NCBI GenBank assembly: GCA_958295605.1
Contig: OY282500.1
Coordinates: forward strand, 26,295,846-26,359,845
Direction of reading: 5' to 3'
Origin: Ajuga chamaepitys
Taxonomy: Eukaryota > Streptophyta > Magnoliopsida > Lamiales > Lamiaceae
Length of the DNA stretch: 64,000 bases
Part shown: positions 11,607 to 25,460 of the stretch, piece after piece
How the letters are laid out: the number at the start of each line of letters is the position of its first letter
Numbering within the stretch: position 1 is the first letter of the stretch
Notes under the pieces: model-generated
What the model was told of the DNA's origin: nothing
Seen by the model: the letters and a program-made list of their open reading frames with translations, nothing else
Database searches by the model: none
Made by a program: the position numbers and the translations under genes

Positions 11607-14600
11607 AATTAGGCCAAATGGAAGACTTGTTGATCCGAGAAGTCAATTAGGGTCAAAGACAAGCCTTAATGATTCGAGAAGTCGAATCATGTCAAATATT
11701 TGTTGCTTGTTGATCCGAGAAGCCGTATTGGGTCACATTGTGCGTACTTGGTGACTTGATAAGACCAACGGATCAAGTTATGGATACTTGTTGATCCGAG
11801 AAGCCAAATTAGGTCAAATGGAGGACTTGTTCATCCGAGAAGTCAACTAGGGTCAAAGACAAGCCTTAATGATTCGAGAAGTCGAATCGCGTCAAATAGT
11901 TGTTGCTTGTTGATCCGAGAAGCCGTATTGGGTCACATTGTGCGTACTTGGTGACTTGATAAGACCAACGGATCAAGTTATGGATACTTGTTGATCCGAG
12001 AAGCCAAATTAGGCCAAGTGGAAGACTTGTTGATCCGAGATGTTAATTAGGGTCAAAGACAAGCCTTAATGATTCGAGAAGTCGAATCGAGTCAAATAGT
12101 TGTTGCTTGTTGATCCTAGAAGCTGTATTGGGTCACATTGTGCGTACTTGGTGACTTGATAAGACCAACGGATCAAGTTATGGATACTTGTTGAGCCGAG
12201 AAGCCAAATTAGGCCAAGTGGAAGACTTGTTGATCCGAGATGTTAATTAGGGTCAAAGACAAGCCTTAATGATTCGAGAAGTCGAATCGAGTCAAATAGT
12301 TGTTGCTTGTTGATCCGAGAAGCCGTATTGGGTCACATTGTGCGTACTTGGTGACTTGATAAGACCAACGGATCAAGTTATGGATACTTGTTTATCCGAG
12401 AAGCCAAATTAGGTCAAATGCAAGTCTTGTTGATCCGAGAAGTCAATTAGGGTCAAAGACAAGCCTTAATGATTCGAGAAGTCGAATCGAGTCAAATAGT
12501 TGTTGCTTGTTGATCTCAGAAGCCGTATTGGGTCACATTGTGCGTACTTGGTGACTTGATAAAGAAAATGGATCAAGTTAGGGATATTTGTTTATCCGAG
12601 AAGCCAAATTAGGTCAAATGGAAGACTTGTTGATCCGAGAAGTCAATTAGGGTCAAAGACAAGCCTTAATGATTCGAAAAGTCGAATCGAGTCAAATAGT
12701 TGTTGCTTGTTGATCCGAGAAGCCGTATTGGGTCACATTGTGCGTACTTGGTGACTTGATAAGACCAATGGATCAAGTTATGGATACTTGTTGATCCGAG
12801 AAGCAAAATTAGGCCAAATGGAAGACTTGTTGATCCGAGAAGTCAATTAGGGTCAAAGACAAGCCTTAATGATTCGAGAACTCGAATCGAGTCAAATAGA
12901 TGGTGCTTGTTGATCCGAGAAGCCGTATTGGGTCACATCATGCGTACTTGGTGACTTGATAAAGAAAACGGATCAAGTTATGGATACTTGTTGATCCAAG
13001 AAGCCAAATTAGGTCAAATGGAAGACTTGTTGATCCGAGAAGTCAATTAGTGTCAAAGACAAGCCTTAATGATTCGAGAAGTCGAATCGAGTAAAATAGT
13101 TGTTGCTTGTTGATCCGATAAGCCGTATTGGGTCACATTGTGCGTACTTGGTGACTTGAAAAGACCAACGGATCAAGTTATGGATACTTGATGATCCGAG
13201 AAGCCAAATTAGGTCAAATGGAGGACTTGTTGATCCGAGAAGTCAACTAGGGTCAAAGACAAGCCTTAATGATTCGAGAAGTCGAATCGCGTCAAATAGT
13301 TGTTGCTTGTTGATCCGAGAAGCCGTATTGGGTCACATTGTGCGTACTTGGTGACTTGATAAGACCAACGGATCAAGTTATGGATACTTGTTGATCCGAG
13401 AAGCCAAATTCGGCCAAATGGAAGACTTGTTGATCCGAGAAGTCAATTAGGGTCAAAGACAAGCCTTAATGATTCGAGAAGTCGAATCGAATCAAATAGT
13501 TGTTACTTGTTGATCCGAGAAGCCGTATTGGGTCACATTGTGCGTACTTGGTGACTTGATAAGACCAACGGATCAAGTTATGGATACTTGTTGATCCGAG
13601 AAGCCAAATTAGATCAAATGGAGGACTTGTTGATCCGAGAAGTCAACTAGGGTCAAAGACAAGCCTTAATGATTCGGGAAGTCGAATCGCGTCAAATAGT
13701 TGTTGCTTGTTGATCCGAGAAGCCGTATTGGGTCACATTGTGCGTACTTGGTGACTTGATAAGACCAACGGATCAAGTTATGGATACTTGTTGATCCGAG
13801 AAGCCAAATTAGGTCAAATCCAAGTCTTGTTGATGCGAGAAGTCAATTAGGGTCAAAGACAAGCCTTAATGATTCGAGAAGTCGAATCGAGTCAAATAGT
13901 TTTTGCTTGTTGATCCGAGAAGCCGTATTGGGTCACATTGTGCGTACTTGGTGACTTGATAAAGAAAATGGATCAAGTTAGGGATACTTGTTTATCCGAG
14001 AAGCCTAATTTTTGTCAAATGGAAGACTTGTTGATCCGAGAAGTCAATTAGGGTCAGAGACAAGCCTTAAGGATTCGAAAAGTCGAATCGAGTCAAATAG
14101 TTGTTGCTTGTGGATCCGAGGAGCCGTATTGGGTCACATTATGCGTACTTGGTGACTTGATAAGACCAACGGATCAAGTTACGGATACTTGTTGATCCGA
14201 GAAGCCAAATTAGGTGAAATAGAAGACTTGTTGATCCGAGAAGTCAATTAGGGTCAAAGACAAGCCTTAATGATTCGAGAACTCGAATCGAGTCAAATAG
14301 TTGGTGCTTGTTGATCCGAGAAGCCGTATTGGGTCACATTATGCGTACTTGTTGACTTTATAAAGAAAACGGATCAAGTTATGGATACTTGTTGATCCAA
14401 GAAGCCAAATTAGGTCAAATGGAAGACTTGTTGATCCGAGAAGTCAATTAGTGTCAAAGACAAGCCTTAATGATTCGAGAAGTCGAATCGAGTCAAATAG
14501 TTGTTGCTTGTTGATCCGATAAGCCGTATTGGGTCACATTGTGCGTACTTGGTGACTTGATAAGACCAACGGATGAAGTTATGGATACTTGTTGATCCGA

Positions 14601-16008
14601 GAAGCCAAATTAGGTCAAATGGAGGACTTGTTGATCCGAGAAGTCAAGTAGGGTCAAAGACAAGCCTTAATGATTCGAGAAGTCGAATCGCGTCAAATAG
14701 TTGTTGCTTGTTGATCCGAGAAGCCGTATTGGGTCACATTGTGCGTACTTGGTGACTTGATAAGACCAACGGATCAAGTTATGGATACTTGTTGATCCGA
14801 GAAGCCAAATTCGGCCAAATGGAAGACTTGTTGATCCGAGAAGTCAATTAGGGTCAAAGACAAGCCTTAATGATTCGAGAAGTCGAATCGAATCAAATAG
14901 TTGTTACTTGTTGATCCGAGAAGCCGTATTGGGTCACATTGTGCGTACTTGGTGACTTGATAAGACCAACGGATCAAGTTATGGATACTTGTTGATCCGA
15001 GAAGCCAAATTAGATCAAATGGAGGACTTGTTGATCCGAGAAGTCAACTAGGGTCAAAGACAAGCCTTAATGATTCGGGAAGTCGAATCGCGTCAAATAG
15101 TTGTTGCTTGTTGATCCGAGAAGCCGTATTGGGTCACATTGTGCGTACTTGGTGACTTGATAAGACCAACGGATCAAGTTATGGATACTTGTTGATCCGA
15201 GAAGCCAAATTAGGTCAAATGCAAGTCTTGTTGATGCGAGAAGTCAATTAGGGTCAAAGACAAGCCTTAATGATTCGAGAAGTCGAATCGAGTCAAATAG
15301 TTTTTGCTTGTTGATCCGAGAAGCCGTATTGGGTCACATTGTGCGTACTTGGTGACTTGATAAAGAAAATGGATCAAGTTAGGGATACTTGTTTATCCGA
15401 GAAGCCTAATTTTTGTCAAATGGAAGACTTGTTGATCCGAGAAGTCAATTAGGGTCAGAGACAAGCCTTAAGGATTCGAAAAGTCGAATCGAGTCAAATA
15501 GTTGTTGCTTGTGGATCCGAGGAGCCGTATTGGGTCACATTATGCGTACTTGGTGACTTGATAAGACCAACGGATCAAGTTACGGATACTTGTTGATCCG
15601 AGAAGCCAAATTAGGTCAAATAGAAGACTTGTTGATCCGAGAAGTCAATTAGGGTCAAAGACAAGCCTTAATGATTCGAGAACTCGAATCGAGTCAAATA
15701 GTTGGTGCTTGTTGATCCGAGAAGCCGTATTGGGTCACATTATGCGTACTTGTTGACTTTATAAAGAAAACGGATCAAGTTATGGATACTTGTTGATCCA
15801 AGAAGCCAAATTAGGTCAAATGGAAGACTTGTTGATCCGAGAAGTCAATTAGTGTCAAAGACAAGCCTTAATGATTCGAGAAGTCGAATCGCGTCAAATA
15901 GTTGTTGCTTGTTGATCCGAGAAGCCGTATTGGGTCACATTGTGCGTACTTGGTGACTTGATAAGACCAATGGATGAAGTTATGGATACTTGTTGATCCG
16001 AGAAGCCA
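11607..16008 (+). repeat. 22-monomer HOR unit, copy 3 (4402 bp)
   Basis: Order H-I-J-K-L-M-N-O-A-B-C-D-E-F-G-A-B-C-D-E-F-G. The left 8 monomers match the 2803 unit, and the right 14 match the block at 1-2802. The unit is thus a fusion of two modules seen elsewhere. It contains an A monomer preceded by GGATGAAG (14573), a variant shared with 16936 and 21662. Confidence 0.85.
13207..16008 (+). repeat. 14-monomer HOR block, third copy (2802 bp)
   Basis: Third occurrence of A-B-C-D-E-F-G twice, with the same total length as the copies at 1 and 8805. It ends at the H monomer that opens the 12-mer HOR array. Confidence 0.87.
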
Positions 16009-18371
16009 AATTAGGCCAAATGGAAGACTTGTTGATCCGAGAAGTCAATTAGGGTCAAAGACAAGCCTTAATGATTCGAGAAGTCGAATCATGTCAAATA
16101 TTTGTTGCTTGTTGATCCGAGAAGCCGTATTGGGTCACATTGTGCGTACTTGGTGACTTGATAAGACCAACGGATCAAGTTATGGATACTTGTTGATCCG
16201 AGAAGCCAAATTAGGTCAAATGGAGGACTTGTTCATCCGAGAAGTCAACTAGGGTCAAAGACAAGCCTTAATGATTCGAGAAGTCGAATCGCGTCAAATA
16301 GTTGTTGCTTGTTGATCCGAGAAGCCGTATTGGGTCACATTGTGCGTACTTGGTGACTTGATAAGACCAACGGATCAAGTTATGGATACTTGTTGATCCG
16401 AGAAGCCAAATTAGGTCAAATGCAAGTCTTGTTGATCCGAGAAGTCAATTAGGGTCAAAGACAAGCCTTAATGATTCGAGAAGTCGAATCGAGTCAAATA
16501 GTTTTTGCTTGTTGATCCGAGAAGCCGTATTGGGTCACATTGTGCGTACTTGGTGACTTGATAAAGAAAATGGATCAAGTTAGGGATAATTGTTTATCCG
16601 AGAAGCCAATTTTTTGTCAAATGGAAGACTTGTTGATCCGAGAAGTCAATTAGGGTCAGAGACAAGCCTTAAGGATTCAAAAAGTCGAATCGAGTCAAAT
16701 AGTTGTTGCTTGTGGATCCGAGAAGCCATATTGGGTCACATTATGCGTACTTGGTGACTTGATAAGACCAACGGATCAAGTTACGGATACTTGTTGATCC
16801 GAGAAGTCAATTAGTGTCAAAGACAAGCCTTAATGATTCGAGAAGTCGAATCGAGTCAAATAGTTGTTGCTTGTTGATCCGATAAGCCGTATTGGGTCAC
16901 ATTGTGCGTACTTGGTGACTTGATAAGACCAACGGATGAAGTTATGGATACTTGTTGATCCGAGAAGCCAAATTAGGTCAAATGGAGGACTTGTTGATCC
17001 GAGAAGTCAAGTAGGGTCAAAGACAAGCCTTAATGATTCGAGAAGTCGAATCGCGTCAAATAGTTGTTGCTTGTTGATCCGAGAAGCCGTATTGGGTCAC
17101 ATTGTGCGTACTTGGTGACTTGATAAGACCAACGGATCAAGTTATGGATACTTGTTGATCCGAGAAGCCAAATTCGGCCAAATGGAAGACTTGTTGATCC
17201 GAGAAGTCAATTAGGGTCAAAGACAAGCCTTAATGATTCGAGAAGTCGAATCGAATCAAATAGTTGTTACTTGTTGATCCGAGAAGCCGTATTGGGTCAC
17301 ATTGTGCGTACTTGGTGACTTGATAAGACCAACGGATCAAGTTATGGATACTTGTTGATCCGAGAAGCCAAATTAGATCAAATGGAGGACTTGTTGATCC
17401 GAGAAGTCAACTAGGGTCAAAGACAAGCCTTAATGATTCGGGAAGTCGAATCGCGTCAAATAGTTGTTGCTTGTTGATCCGAGAAGCCGTATTGGGTCAC
17501 ATTGTGCGTACTTGGTGACTTGATAAGACCAACGGATCAAGTTATGGATACTTGTTGATCCGAGAAGCCAAATTAGGTCAAATGCAAGTCTTGTTGATGC
17601 GAGAAGTCAATTAGGGTCAAAGACAAGCCTTAATGATTCGAGAAGTCGAATCGAGTCAAATAGTTTTTGCTTGTTGATCCGAGAAGCCGTATGGGGTCAC
17701 ATTGTGCGTACTTGGTGACTTGATAAAGAAAATGGATCAAGTTAGGGATACTTGTTTATCCGAGAAGCCTAATTTTTGTCAAATGGAAGACTTGTTGATC
17801 CGAGAAGTCAATTAGGGTCAGAGACAAGCCTTAAGGATTCGAAAAGTCGAATCGAGTCAAATAGTTGTTGCTTGTGGATCCGAGGAGCCGTATTGGGTCA
17901 CATTATGCGTACTTGGTGACTTGATAAGACCAACGGATCAAGTTACGGATACTTGTTGATCCGAGAAGCCAAATTAGGTCAAATAGAAGACTTGTTGATC
18001 CGAGAAGTCAATTAGGGTCAAAGACAAGCCTTAATGATTCGAGAACTCGAATCGAGTCAAATAGTTGGTGCTTGTTGATCCGAGAAGCCGTATTGGGTCA
18101 CATTATGCGTACTTGTTGACTTTATAAAGAAAACGGATCAAGTTATGGATACTTGTTGATCCAAGAAGCCAAATTAGGTCAAATGGAAGACTTGTTGATC
18201 CGAGAAGTCAATTAGTGTCAAAGACAAGCCTTAATGATTCGAGAAGTCGAATCGCGTCAAATAGTTGTTGCTTGTTGATCCGAGAAGCCGTATTGGGTCA
18301 CATTGTGCGTACTTGGTGACTTGATAAGACCAATGGATGAAGTTATGGATACTTGTTGATCCGAGAAGCCA
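16009..18371 (+). repeat. 12-monomer HOR, unit 1 (2363 bp)
   Basis: Order H-I-D'-E'-truncated G-A-B-C-D-E-F-G. Twelve monomers give 2400 bp; two extra Ts (in E' and E) and a 39-bp loss in G give 2363. Private change: TATGGGGTCAC near 17692. Confidence 0.92.
16790..16950 (+). repeat. 161-bp truncated monomer (subrepeat 1 lost), first of ten
   Basis: A G-type monomer whose CTTGTTGATCCGAGAAG core continues directly into the subrepeat-2 sequence TCAATTAGTGTC. Exactly 39 bp, the length of subrepeat 1, is missing between two copies of the shared 18-bp core ACTTGTTGATCCGAGAAG. Recombination or slippage between neighbouring subrepeats explains it. Confidence 0.93.
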
Positions 18372-20734
18372 AATTAGGCCAAATGGAAGACTTGTTGATC
18401 CGAGAAGTCAATTAGGGTCAAAGACAAGCCTTAATGATTCGAGAAGTCGAATCATGTCAAATATTTGTTGCTTGTTGATCCGAGAAGCCGTATTGGGTCA
18501 CATTGTGCGTACTTGGTGACTTGATAAGACCAACGGATCAAGTTATGGATACTTGTTGATCCGAGAAGCCAAATTAGGTCAAATGGAGGACTTGTTCATC
18601 CGAGAAGTCAACTAGGGTCAAAGACAAGCCTTAATGATTCGAGAAGTCGAATCGCGTCAAATAGTTGTTGCTTGTTGATCCGAGAAGCCGTATTGGGTCA
18701 CATTGTGCGTACTTGGTGACTTGATAAGACCAACGGATCAAGTTATGGATACTTGTTGATCCGAGAAGCCAAATTAGGTCAAATGCAAGTCTTGTTGATC
18801 CGAGAAGTCAATTAGGGTCAAAGACAAGCCTTAATGATTCGAGAAGTCGAATCGAGTCAAATAGTTTTTGCTTGTTGATCCGAGAAGCCGTATTGGGTCA
18901 CATTGTGCGTACTTGGTGACTTGATAAAGAAAATGGATCAAGTTAGGGATAATTGTTTATCCGAGAAGCCAATTTTTTGTCAAATGGAAGACTTGTTGAT
19001 CCGAGAAGTCAATTAGGGTCAGAGACAAGCCTTAAGGATTCAAAAAGTCGAATCGAGTCAAATAGTTGTTGCTTGTGGATCCGAGAAGCCATATTGGGTC
19101 ACATTATGCGTACTTGGTGACTTGATAAGACCAACGGATCAAGTTACGGATACTTGTTGATCCGAGAAGTCAATTAGTGTCAAAGACAAGCCTTAATGAT
19201 TCGAGAAGTCGAATCGAGTCAAATAGTTGTTGCTTGTTGATCCGATAAGCCGTATTGGGTCACATTGTGCGTACTTGGTGACTTGATAAGACCAACGGAT
19301 CAAGTTATGGATACTTGTTGATCCGAGAAGCCAAATTAGGTCAAATGGAGGACTTGTTGATCCGAGAAGTCAAGTAGGGTCAAAGACAAGCCTTAATGAT
19401 TCGAGAAGTCGAATCGCGTCAAATAGTTGTTGCTTGTTGATCCGAGAAGCCGTATTGGGTCACATTGTGCGTACTTGGTGACTTGATAAGACCAACGGAT
19501 CAAGTTATGGATACTTGTTGATCCGAGAAGCCAAATTCGGCCAAATGGAAGACTTGTTGATCCGAGAAGTCAATTAGGGTCAAAGACAAGCCTTAATGAT
19601 TCGAGAAGTCGAATCGAATCAAATAGTTGTTACTTGTTGATCCGAGAAGCCGTATTGGGTCACATTGTGCGTACTTGGTGACTTGATAAGACCAACGGAT
19701 CAAGTTATGGATACTTGTTGATCCGAGAAGCCAAATTAGATCAAATGGAGGACTTGTTGATCCGAGAAGTCAACTAGGGTCAAAGACAAGCCTTAATGAT
19801 TCGGGAAGTCGAATCGCGTCAAATAGTTGTTGCTTGTTGATCCGAGAAGCCGTATTGGGTCACATTGTGCGTACTTGGTGACTTGATAAGACCAACGGAT
19901 CAAGTTATGGATACTTGTTGATCCGAGAAGCCAAATTAGGTCAAATGCAAGTCTTGTTGATGCGAGAAGTCAATTAGGGTCAAAGACAAGCCTTAATGAT
20001 TCGAGAAGTCGAATCGAGTCAAATAGTTTTTGCTTGTTGATCCGAGAAGCCGTATTGGGTCACATTGTGCGTACTTGGTGACTTGATAAAGAAAATGGAT
20101 CAAGTTAGGGATACTTGTTTATCCGAGAAGCCTAATTTTTGTCAAATGGAAGACTTGTTGATCCGAGAAGTCAATTAGGGTCAGAGACAAGCCTTAAGGA
20201 TTCGAAAAGTCGAATCGAGTCAAATAGTTGTTGCTTGTGGATCCGAGGAGCCGTATTGGGTCACATTATGCGTACTTGGTGACTTGATAAGACCAACGGA
20301 TCAAGTTACGGATACTTGTTGATCCGAGAAGCCAAATTAGGTCAAATAGAAGACTTGTTGATCCGAGAAGTCAATTAGGGTCAAAGACAAGCCTTAATGA
20401 TTCGAGAACTCGAATCGAGTCAAATAGTTGGTGCTTGTTGATCCGAGAAGCCGTATTGGGTCACATTATGCGTACTTGTTGACTTTATAAAGAAAACGGA
20501 TCAAGTTATGGATACTTGTTGATCCAAGAAGCCAAATTAGGTCAAATGGAAGACTTGTTGATCCGAGAAGTCAATTAGTGTCAAAGACAAGCCTTAATGA
20601 TTCGAGAAGTCGAATCGCGTCAAATAGTTGTTGCTTGTTGATCCGAGAAGCCGTATTGGGTCACATTGTGCGTACTTGGTGACTTGATAAGACCAATGGA
20701 TGAAGTTATGGATACTTGTTGATCCGAGAAGCCA
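18372..20734 (+). repeat. 12-monomer HOR, unit 2 (2363 bp)
   Basis: Near-identical to unit 1 in order, length and diagnostic bases. It differs at 19299, where GGATCAAG replaces GGATGAAG, which abolishes the chance ATG present in units 1 and 3. Confidence 0.92.
19153..19313 (+). repeat. 161-bp truncated monomer, second
   Basis: Same deletion joint, 2363 bp after the first. It was inherited with the 12-mer HOR and is not an independent event. Confidence 0.92.
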
Positions 20735-23097
20735 AATTAGGCCAAATGGAAGACTTGTTGATCCGAGAAGTCAATTAGGGTCAAAGACAAGCCTTAATGA
20801 TTCGAGAAGTCGAATCATGTCAAATATTTGTTGCTTGTTGATCCGAGAAGCCGTATTGGGTCACATTGTGCGTACTTGGTGACTTGATAAGACCAACGGA
20901 TCAAGTTATGGATACTTGTTGATCCGAGAAGCCAAATTAGGTCAAATGGAGGACTTGTTCATCCGAGAAGTCAACTAGGGTCAAAGACAAGCCTTAATGA
21001 TTCGAGAAGTCGAATCGCGTCAAATAGTTGTTGCTTGTTGATCCGAGAAGCCGTATTGGGTCACATTGTGCGTACTTGGTGACTTGATAAGACCAACGGA
21101 TCAAGTTATGGATACTTGTTGATCCGAGAAGCCAAATTAGGTCAAATGCAAGTCTTGTTGATCCGAGAAGTCAATTAGGGTCAAAGACAAGCCTTAATGA
21201 TTCGAGAAGTCGAATCGAGTCAAATAGTTTTTGCTTGTTGATCCGAGAAGCCGTATTGGGTCACATTGTGCGTACTTGGTGACTTGATAAAGAAAATGGA
21301 TCAAGTTAGGGATAATTGTTTATCCGAGAAGCCAATTTTTTGTCAAATGGAAGACTTGTTGATCCGAGAAGTCAATTAGGGTCAGAGACAAGCCTTAAGG
21401 ATTCAAAAAGTCGAATCGAGTCAAATAGTTGTTGCTTGTGGATCCGAGAAGCCATATTGGGTCACATTATGCGTACTTGGTGACTTGATAAGACCAACGG
21501 ATCAAGTTACGGATACTTGTTGATCCGAGAAGTCAATTAGTGTCAAAGACAAGCCTTAATGATTCGAGAAGTCGAATCGAGTCAAATAGTTGTTGCTTGT
21601 TGATCCGATAAGCCGTATTGGGTCACATTGTGCGTACTTGGTGACTTGATAAGACCAACGGATGAAGTTATGGATACTTGTTGATCCGAGAAGCCAAATT
21701 AGGTCAAATGGAGGACTTGTTGATCCGAGAAGTCAAGTAGGGTCAAAGACAAGCCTTAATGATTCGAGAAGTCGAATCGCGTCAAATAGTTGTTGCTTGT
21801 TGATCCGAGAAGCCGTATTGGGTCACATTGTGCGTACTTGGTGACTTGATAAGACCAACGGATCAAGTTATGGATACTTGTTGATCCGAGAAGCCAAATT
21901 CGGCCAAATGGAAGACTTGTTGATCCGAGAAGTCAATTAGGGTCAAAGACAAGCCTTAATGATTCGAGAAGTCGAATCGAATCAAATAGTTGTTACTTGT
22001 TGATCCGAGAAGCCGTATTGGGTCACATTGTGCGTACTTGGTGACTTGATAAGACCAACGGATCAAGTTATGGATACTTGTTGATCCGAGAAGCCAAATT
22101 AGATCAAATGGAGGACTTGTTGATCCGAGAAGTCAACTAGGGTCAAAGACAAGCCTTAATGATTCGGGAAGTCGAATCGCGTCAAATAGTTGTTGCTTGT
22201 TGATCCGAGAAGCCGTATTGGGTCACATTGTGCGTACTTGGTGACTTGATAAGACCAACGGATCAAGTTATGGATACTTGTTGATCCGAGAAGCCAAATT
22301 AGGTCAAATGCAAGTCTTGTTGATGCGAGAAGTCAATTAGGGTCAAAGACAAGCCTTAATGATTCGAGAAGTCGAATCGAGTCAAATAGTTTTTGCTTGT
22401 TGATCCGAGAAGCCGTATTGGGTCACATTGTGCGTACTTGGTGACTTGATAAAGAAAATGGATCAAGTTAGGGATACTTGTTTATCCGAGAAGCCTAATT
22501 TTTGTCAAATGGAAGACTTGTTGATCCGAGAAGTCAATTAGGGTCAGAGACAAGCCTTAAGGATTCGAAAAGTCGAATCGAGTCAAATAGTTGTTGCTTG
22601 TGGATCCGAGGAGCCGTATTGGGTCACATTATGCGTACTTGGTGACTTGATAAGACCAACGGATCAAGTTACGGATACTTGTTGATCCGAGAAGCCAAAT
22701 TAGGTCAAATAGAAGACTTGTTGATCCGAGAAGTCAATTAGGGTCAAAGACAAGCCTTAATGATTCGAGAACTCGAATCGAGTCAAATAGTTGGTGCTTG
22801 TTGATCCGAGAAGCCGTATTGGGTCACATTATGCGTACTTGTTGACTTTATAAAGAAAACGGATCAAGTTATGGATACTTGTTGATCCAAGAAGCCAAAT
22901 TAGGTCAAATGGAAGACTTGTTGATCCGAGAAGTCAATTAGTGTCAAAGACAAGCCTTAATGATTCGAGAAGTCGAATCGCGTCAAATAGTTGTTGCTTG
23001 TTGATCCGAGAAGCCGTATTGGGTCACATTGTGCGTACTTGGTGACTTGATAAGACCAATAGATGAAGTTATGGATACTTGTTGATCCGAGAAGCCA
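20735..23097 (+). repeat. 12-monomer HOR, unit 3 (2363 bp)
   Basis: Same 12-monomer order. It shares GGATGAAG at 21662 with unit 1. The last G ends in CAATAGATG (near 23057) where the other units have CAATGGATG. Confidence 0.92.
21516..21676 (+). repeat. 161-bp truncated monomer, third
   Basis: 2363 bp after the second, in 12-mer unit 3. Confidence 0.92.
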
Positions 23098-25460
23098 AAT
23101 TAGGCCAAATGGAAGACTTGTTGATCCGAGAAGTCAATTAGGGTCAAAGACAAGCCTTAATGATTCGAGAAGTCGAATCATGTCAAATATTTGTTGCTTG
23201 TTGATCCGAGAAGCCGTATTGGGTCACATTGTGCGTACTTGGTGACTTGATAAGACCAACGGATCAAGTTATGGATACTTGTTGATCCGAGAAGCCAAAT
23301 TAGGTCAAATGGAGGACTTGTTCATCCGAGAAGTCAACTAGGGTCAAAGACAAGCCTTAATGATTCGAGAAGTCGAATCGCGTCAAATAGTTGTTGCTTG
23401 TTGATCCGAGAAGCCGTATTGGGTCACATTGTGCGTACTTGGTGACTTGATAAGACCAACGGATCAAGTTATGGATACTTGTTGATCCGAGAAGCCAAAT
23501 TAGGTCAAATGCAAGTCTTGTTGATCCGAGAAGTCAATTAGGGTCAAAGACAAGCCTTAATGATTCGAGAAGTCGAATCGAGTCAAATAGTTTTTGCTTG
23601 TTGATCCGAGAAGCCGTATTGGGTCACATTGTGCGTACTTGGTGACTTGATAAAGAAAATGGATCAAGTTAGGGATAATTGTTTATCCGAGAAGCCAATT
23701 TTTTGTCAAATGGAAGACTTGTTGATCCGAGAAGTCAATTAGGGTCAGAGACAAGCCTTAAGGATTCAAAAAGTCGAATCGAGTCAAATAGTTGTTGCTT
23801 GTGGATCCGAGAAGCCATATTGGGTCACATTATGCGTACTTGGTGACTTGATAAGACCAACGGATCAAGTTACGGATACTTGTTGATCCGAGAAGTCAAT
23901 TAGTGTCAAAGACAAGCCTTAATGATTCGAGAAGTCGAATCGAGTCAAATAGTTGTTGCTTGTTGATCCGATAAGCCGTATTGGGTCACATTGTGCGTAC
24001 TTGGTGACTTGATAAGACCAACGGATCAAGTTATGGATACTTGTTGATCCGAGAAGCCAAATTAGGTCAAATGGAGGACTTGTTGATCCGAGAAGTCAAG
24101 TAGGGTCAAAGACAAGCCTTAATGATTCGAGAAGTCGAATCGCGTCAAATAGTTGTTGCTTGTTGATCCGAGAAGCCGTATTGGGTCACATTGTGCGTAC
24201 TTGGTGACTTGATAAGACCAACGGATCAAGTTATGGATACTTGTTGATCCGAGAAGCCAAATTCGGCCAAATGGAAGACTTGTTGATCCGAGAAGTCAAT
24301 TAGGGTCAAAGACAAGCCTTAATGATTCGAGAAGTCGAATCGAATCAAATAGTTGTTACTTGTTGATCCGAGAAGCCGTATTGGGTCACATTGTGCGTAC
24401 TTGGTGACTTGATAAGACCAACGGATCAAGTTATGGATACTTGTTGATCCGAGAAGCCAAATTAGATCAAATGGAGGACTTGTTGATCCGAGAAGTCAAC
24501 TAGGGTCAAAGACAAGCCTTAATGATTCGGGAAGTCGAATCGCGTCAAATAGTTGTTGCTTGTTGATCCGAGAAGCCGTATTGGGTCACATTGTGCGTAC
24601 TTGGTGACTTGATAAGACCAACGGATCAAGTTATGGATACTTGTTGATCCGAGAAGCCAAATTAGGTCAAATGCAAGTCTTGTTGATGCGAGAAGTCAAT
24701 TAGGGTCAAAGACAAGCCTTAATGATTCGAGAAGTCGAATCGAGTCAAATAGTTTTTGCTTGTTGATCCGAGAAGCCGTATTGGGTCACATTGTGCGTAC
24801 TTGGTGACTTGATAAAGAAAATGGATCAAGTTAGGGATACTTGTTTATCCGAGAAGCCTAATTTTTGTCAAATGGAAGACTTGTTGATCCGAGAAGTCAA
24901 TTAGGGTCAGAGACAAGCCTTAAGGATTCGAAAAGTCGAATCGAGTCAAATAGTTGTTGCTTGTGGATCCGAGGAGCCGTATTGGGTCACATTATGCGTA
25001 CTTGGTGACTTGATAAGACCAACGGATCAAGTTACGGATACTTGTTGATCCGAGAAGCCAAATTAGGTCAAATAGAAGACTTGTTGATCCGAGAAGTCAA
25101 TTAGGGTCAAAGACAAGCCTTAATGATTCGAGAACTCGAATCGAGTCAAATAGTTGGTGCTTGTTGATCCGAGAAGCCGTATTGGGTCACATTATGCGTA
25201 CTTGTTGACTTTATAAAGAAAACGGATCAAGTTATGGATACTTGTTGATCCAAGAAGCCAAATTAGGTCAAATGGAAGACTTGTTGATCCGAGAAGTCAA
25301 TTAGTGTCAAAGACAAGCCTTAATGATTCGAGAAGTCGAATCGCGTCAAATAGTTGTTGCTTGTTGATCCGAGAAGCCGTATTGGGTCACATTGTGCGTA
25401 CTTGGTGACTTGATAAGACCAATGGATGAAGTTATGGATACTTGTTGATCCGAGAAGCCA
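23098..25460 (+). repeat. 12-monomer HOR, unit 4 (2363 bp)
   Basis: Same order and length. It has GGATCAAG before its first A monomer, as in unit 2, so units 1 and 3 and units 2 and 4 pair on this site. That is compatible with a two-unit step of amplification. Confidence 0.92.
23879..24039 (+). repeat. 161-bp truncated monomer, fourth
   Basis: 2363 bp after the third, in 12-mer unit 4. Confidence 0.92.
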
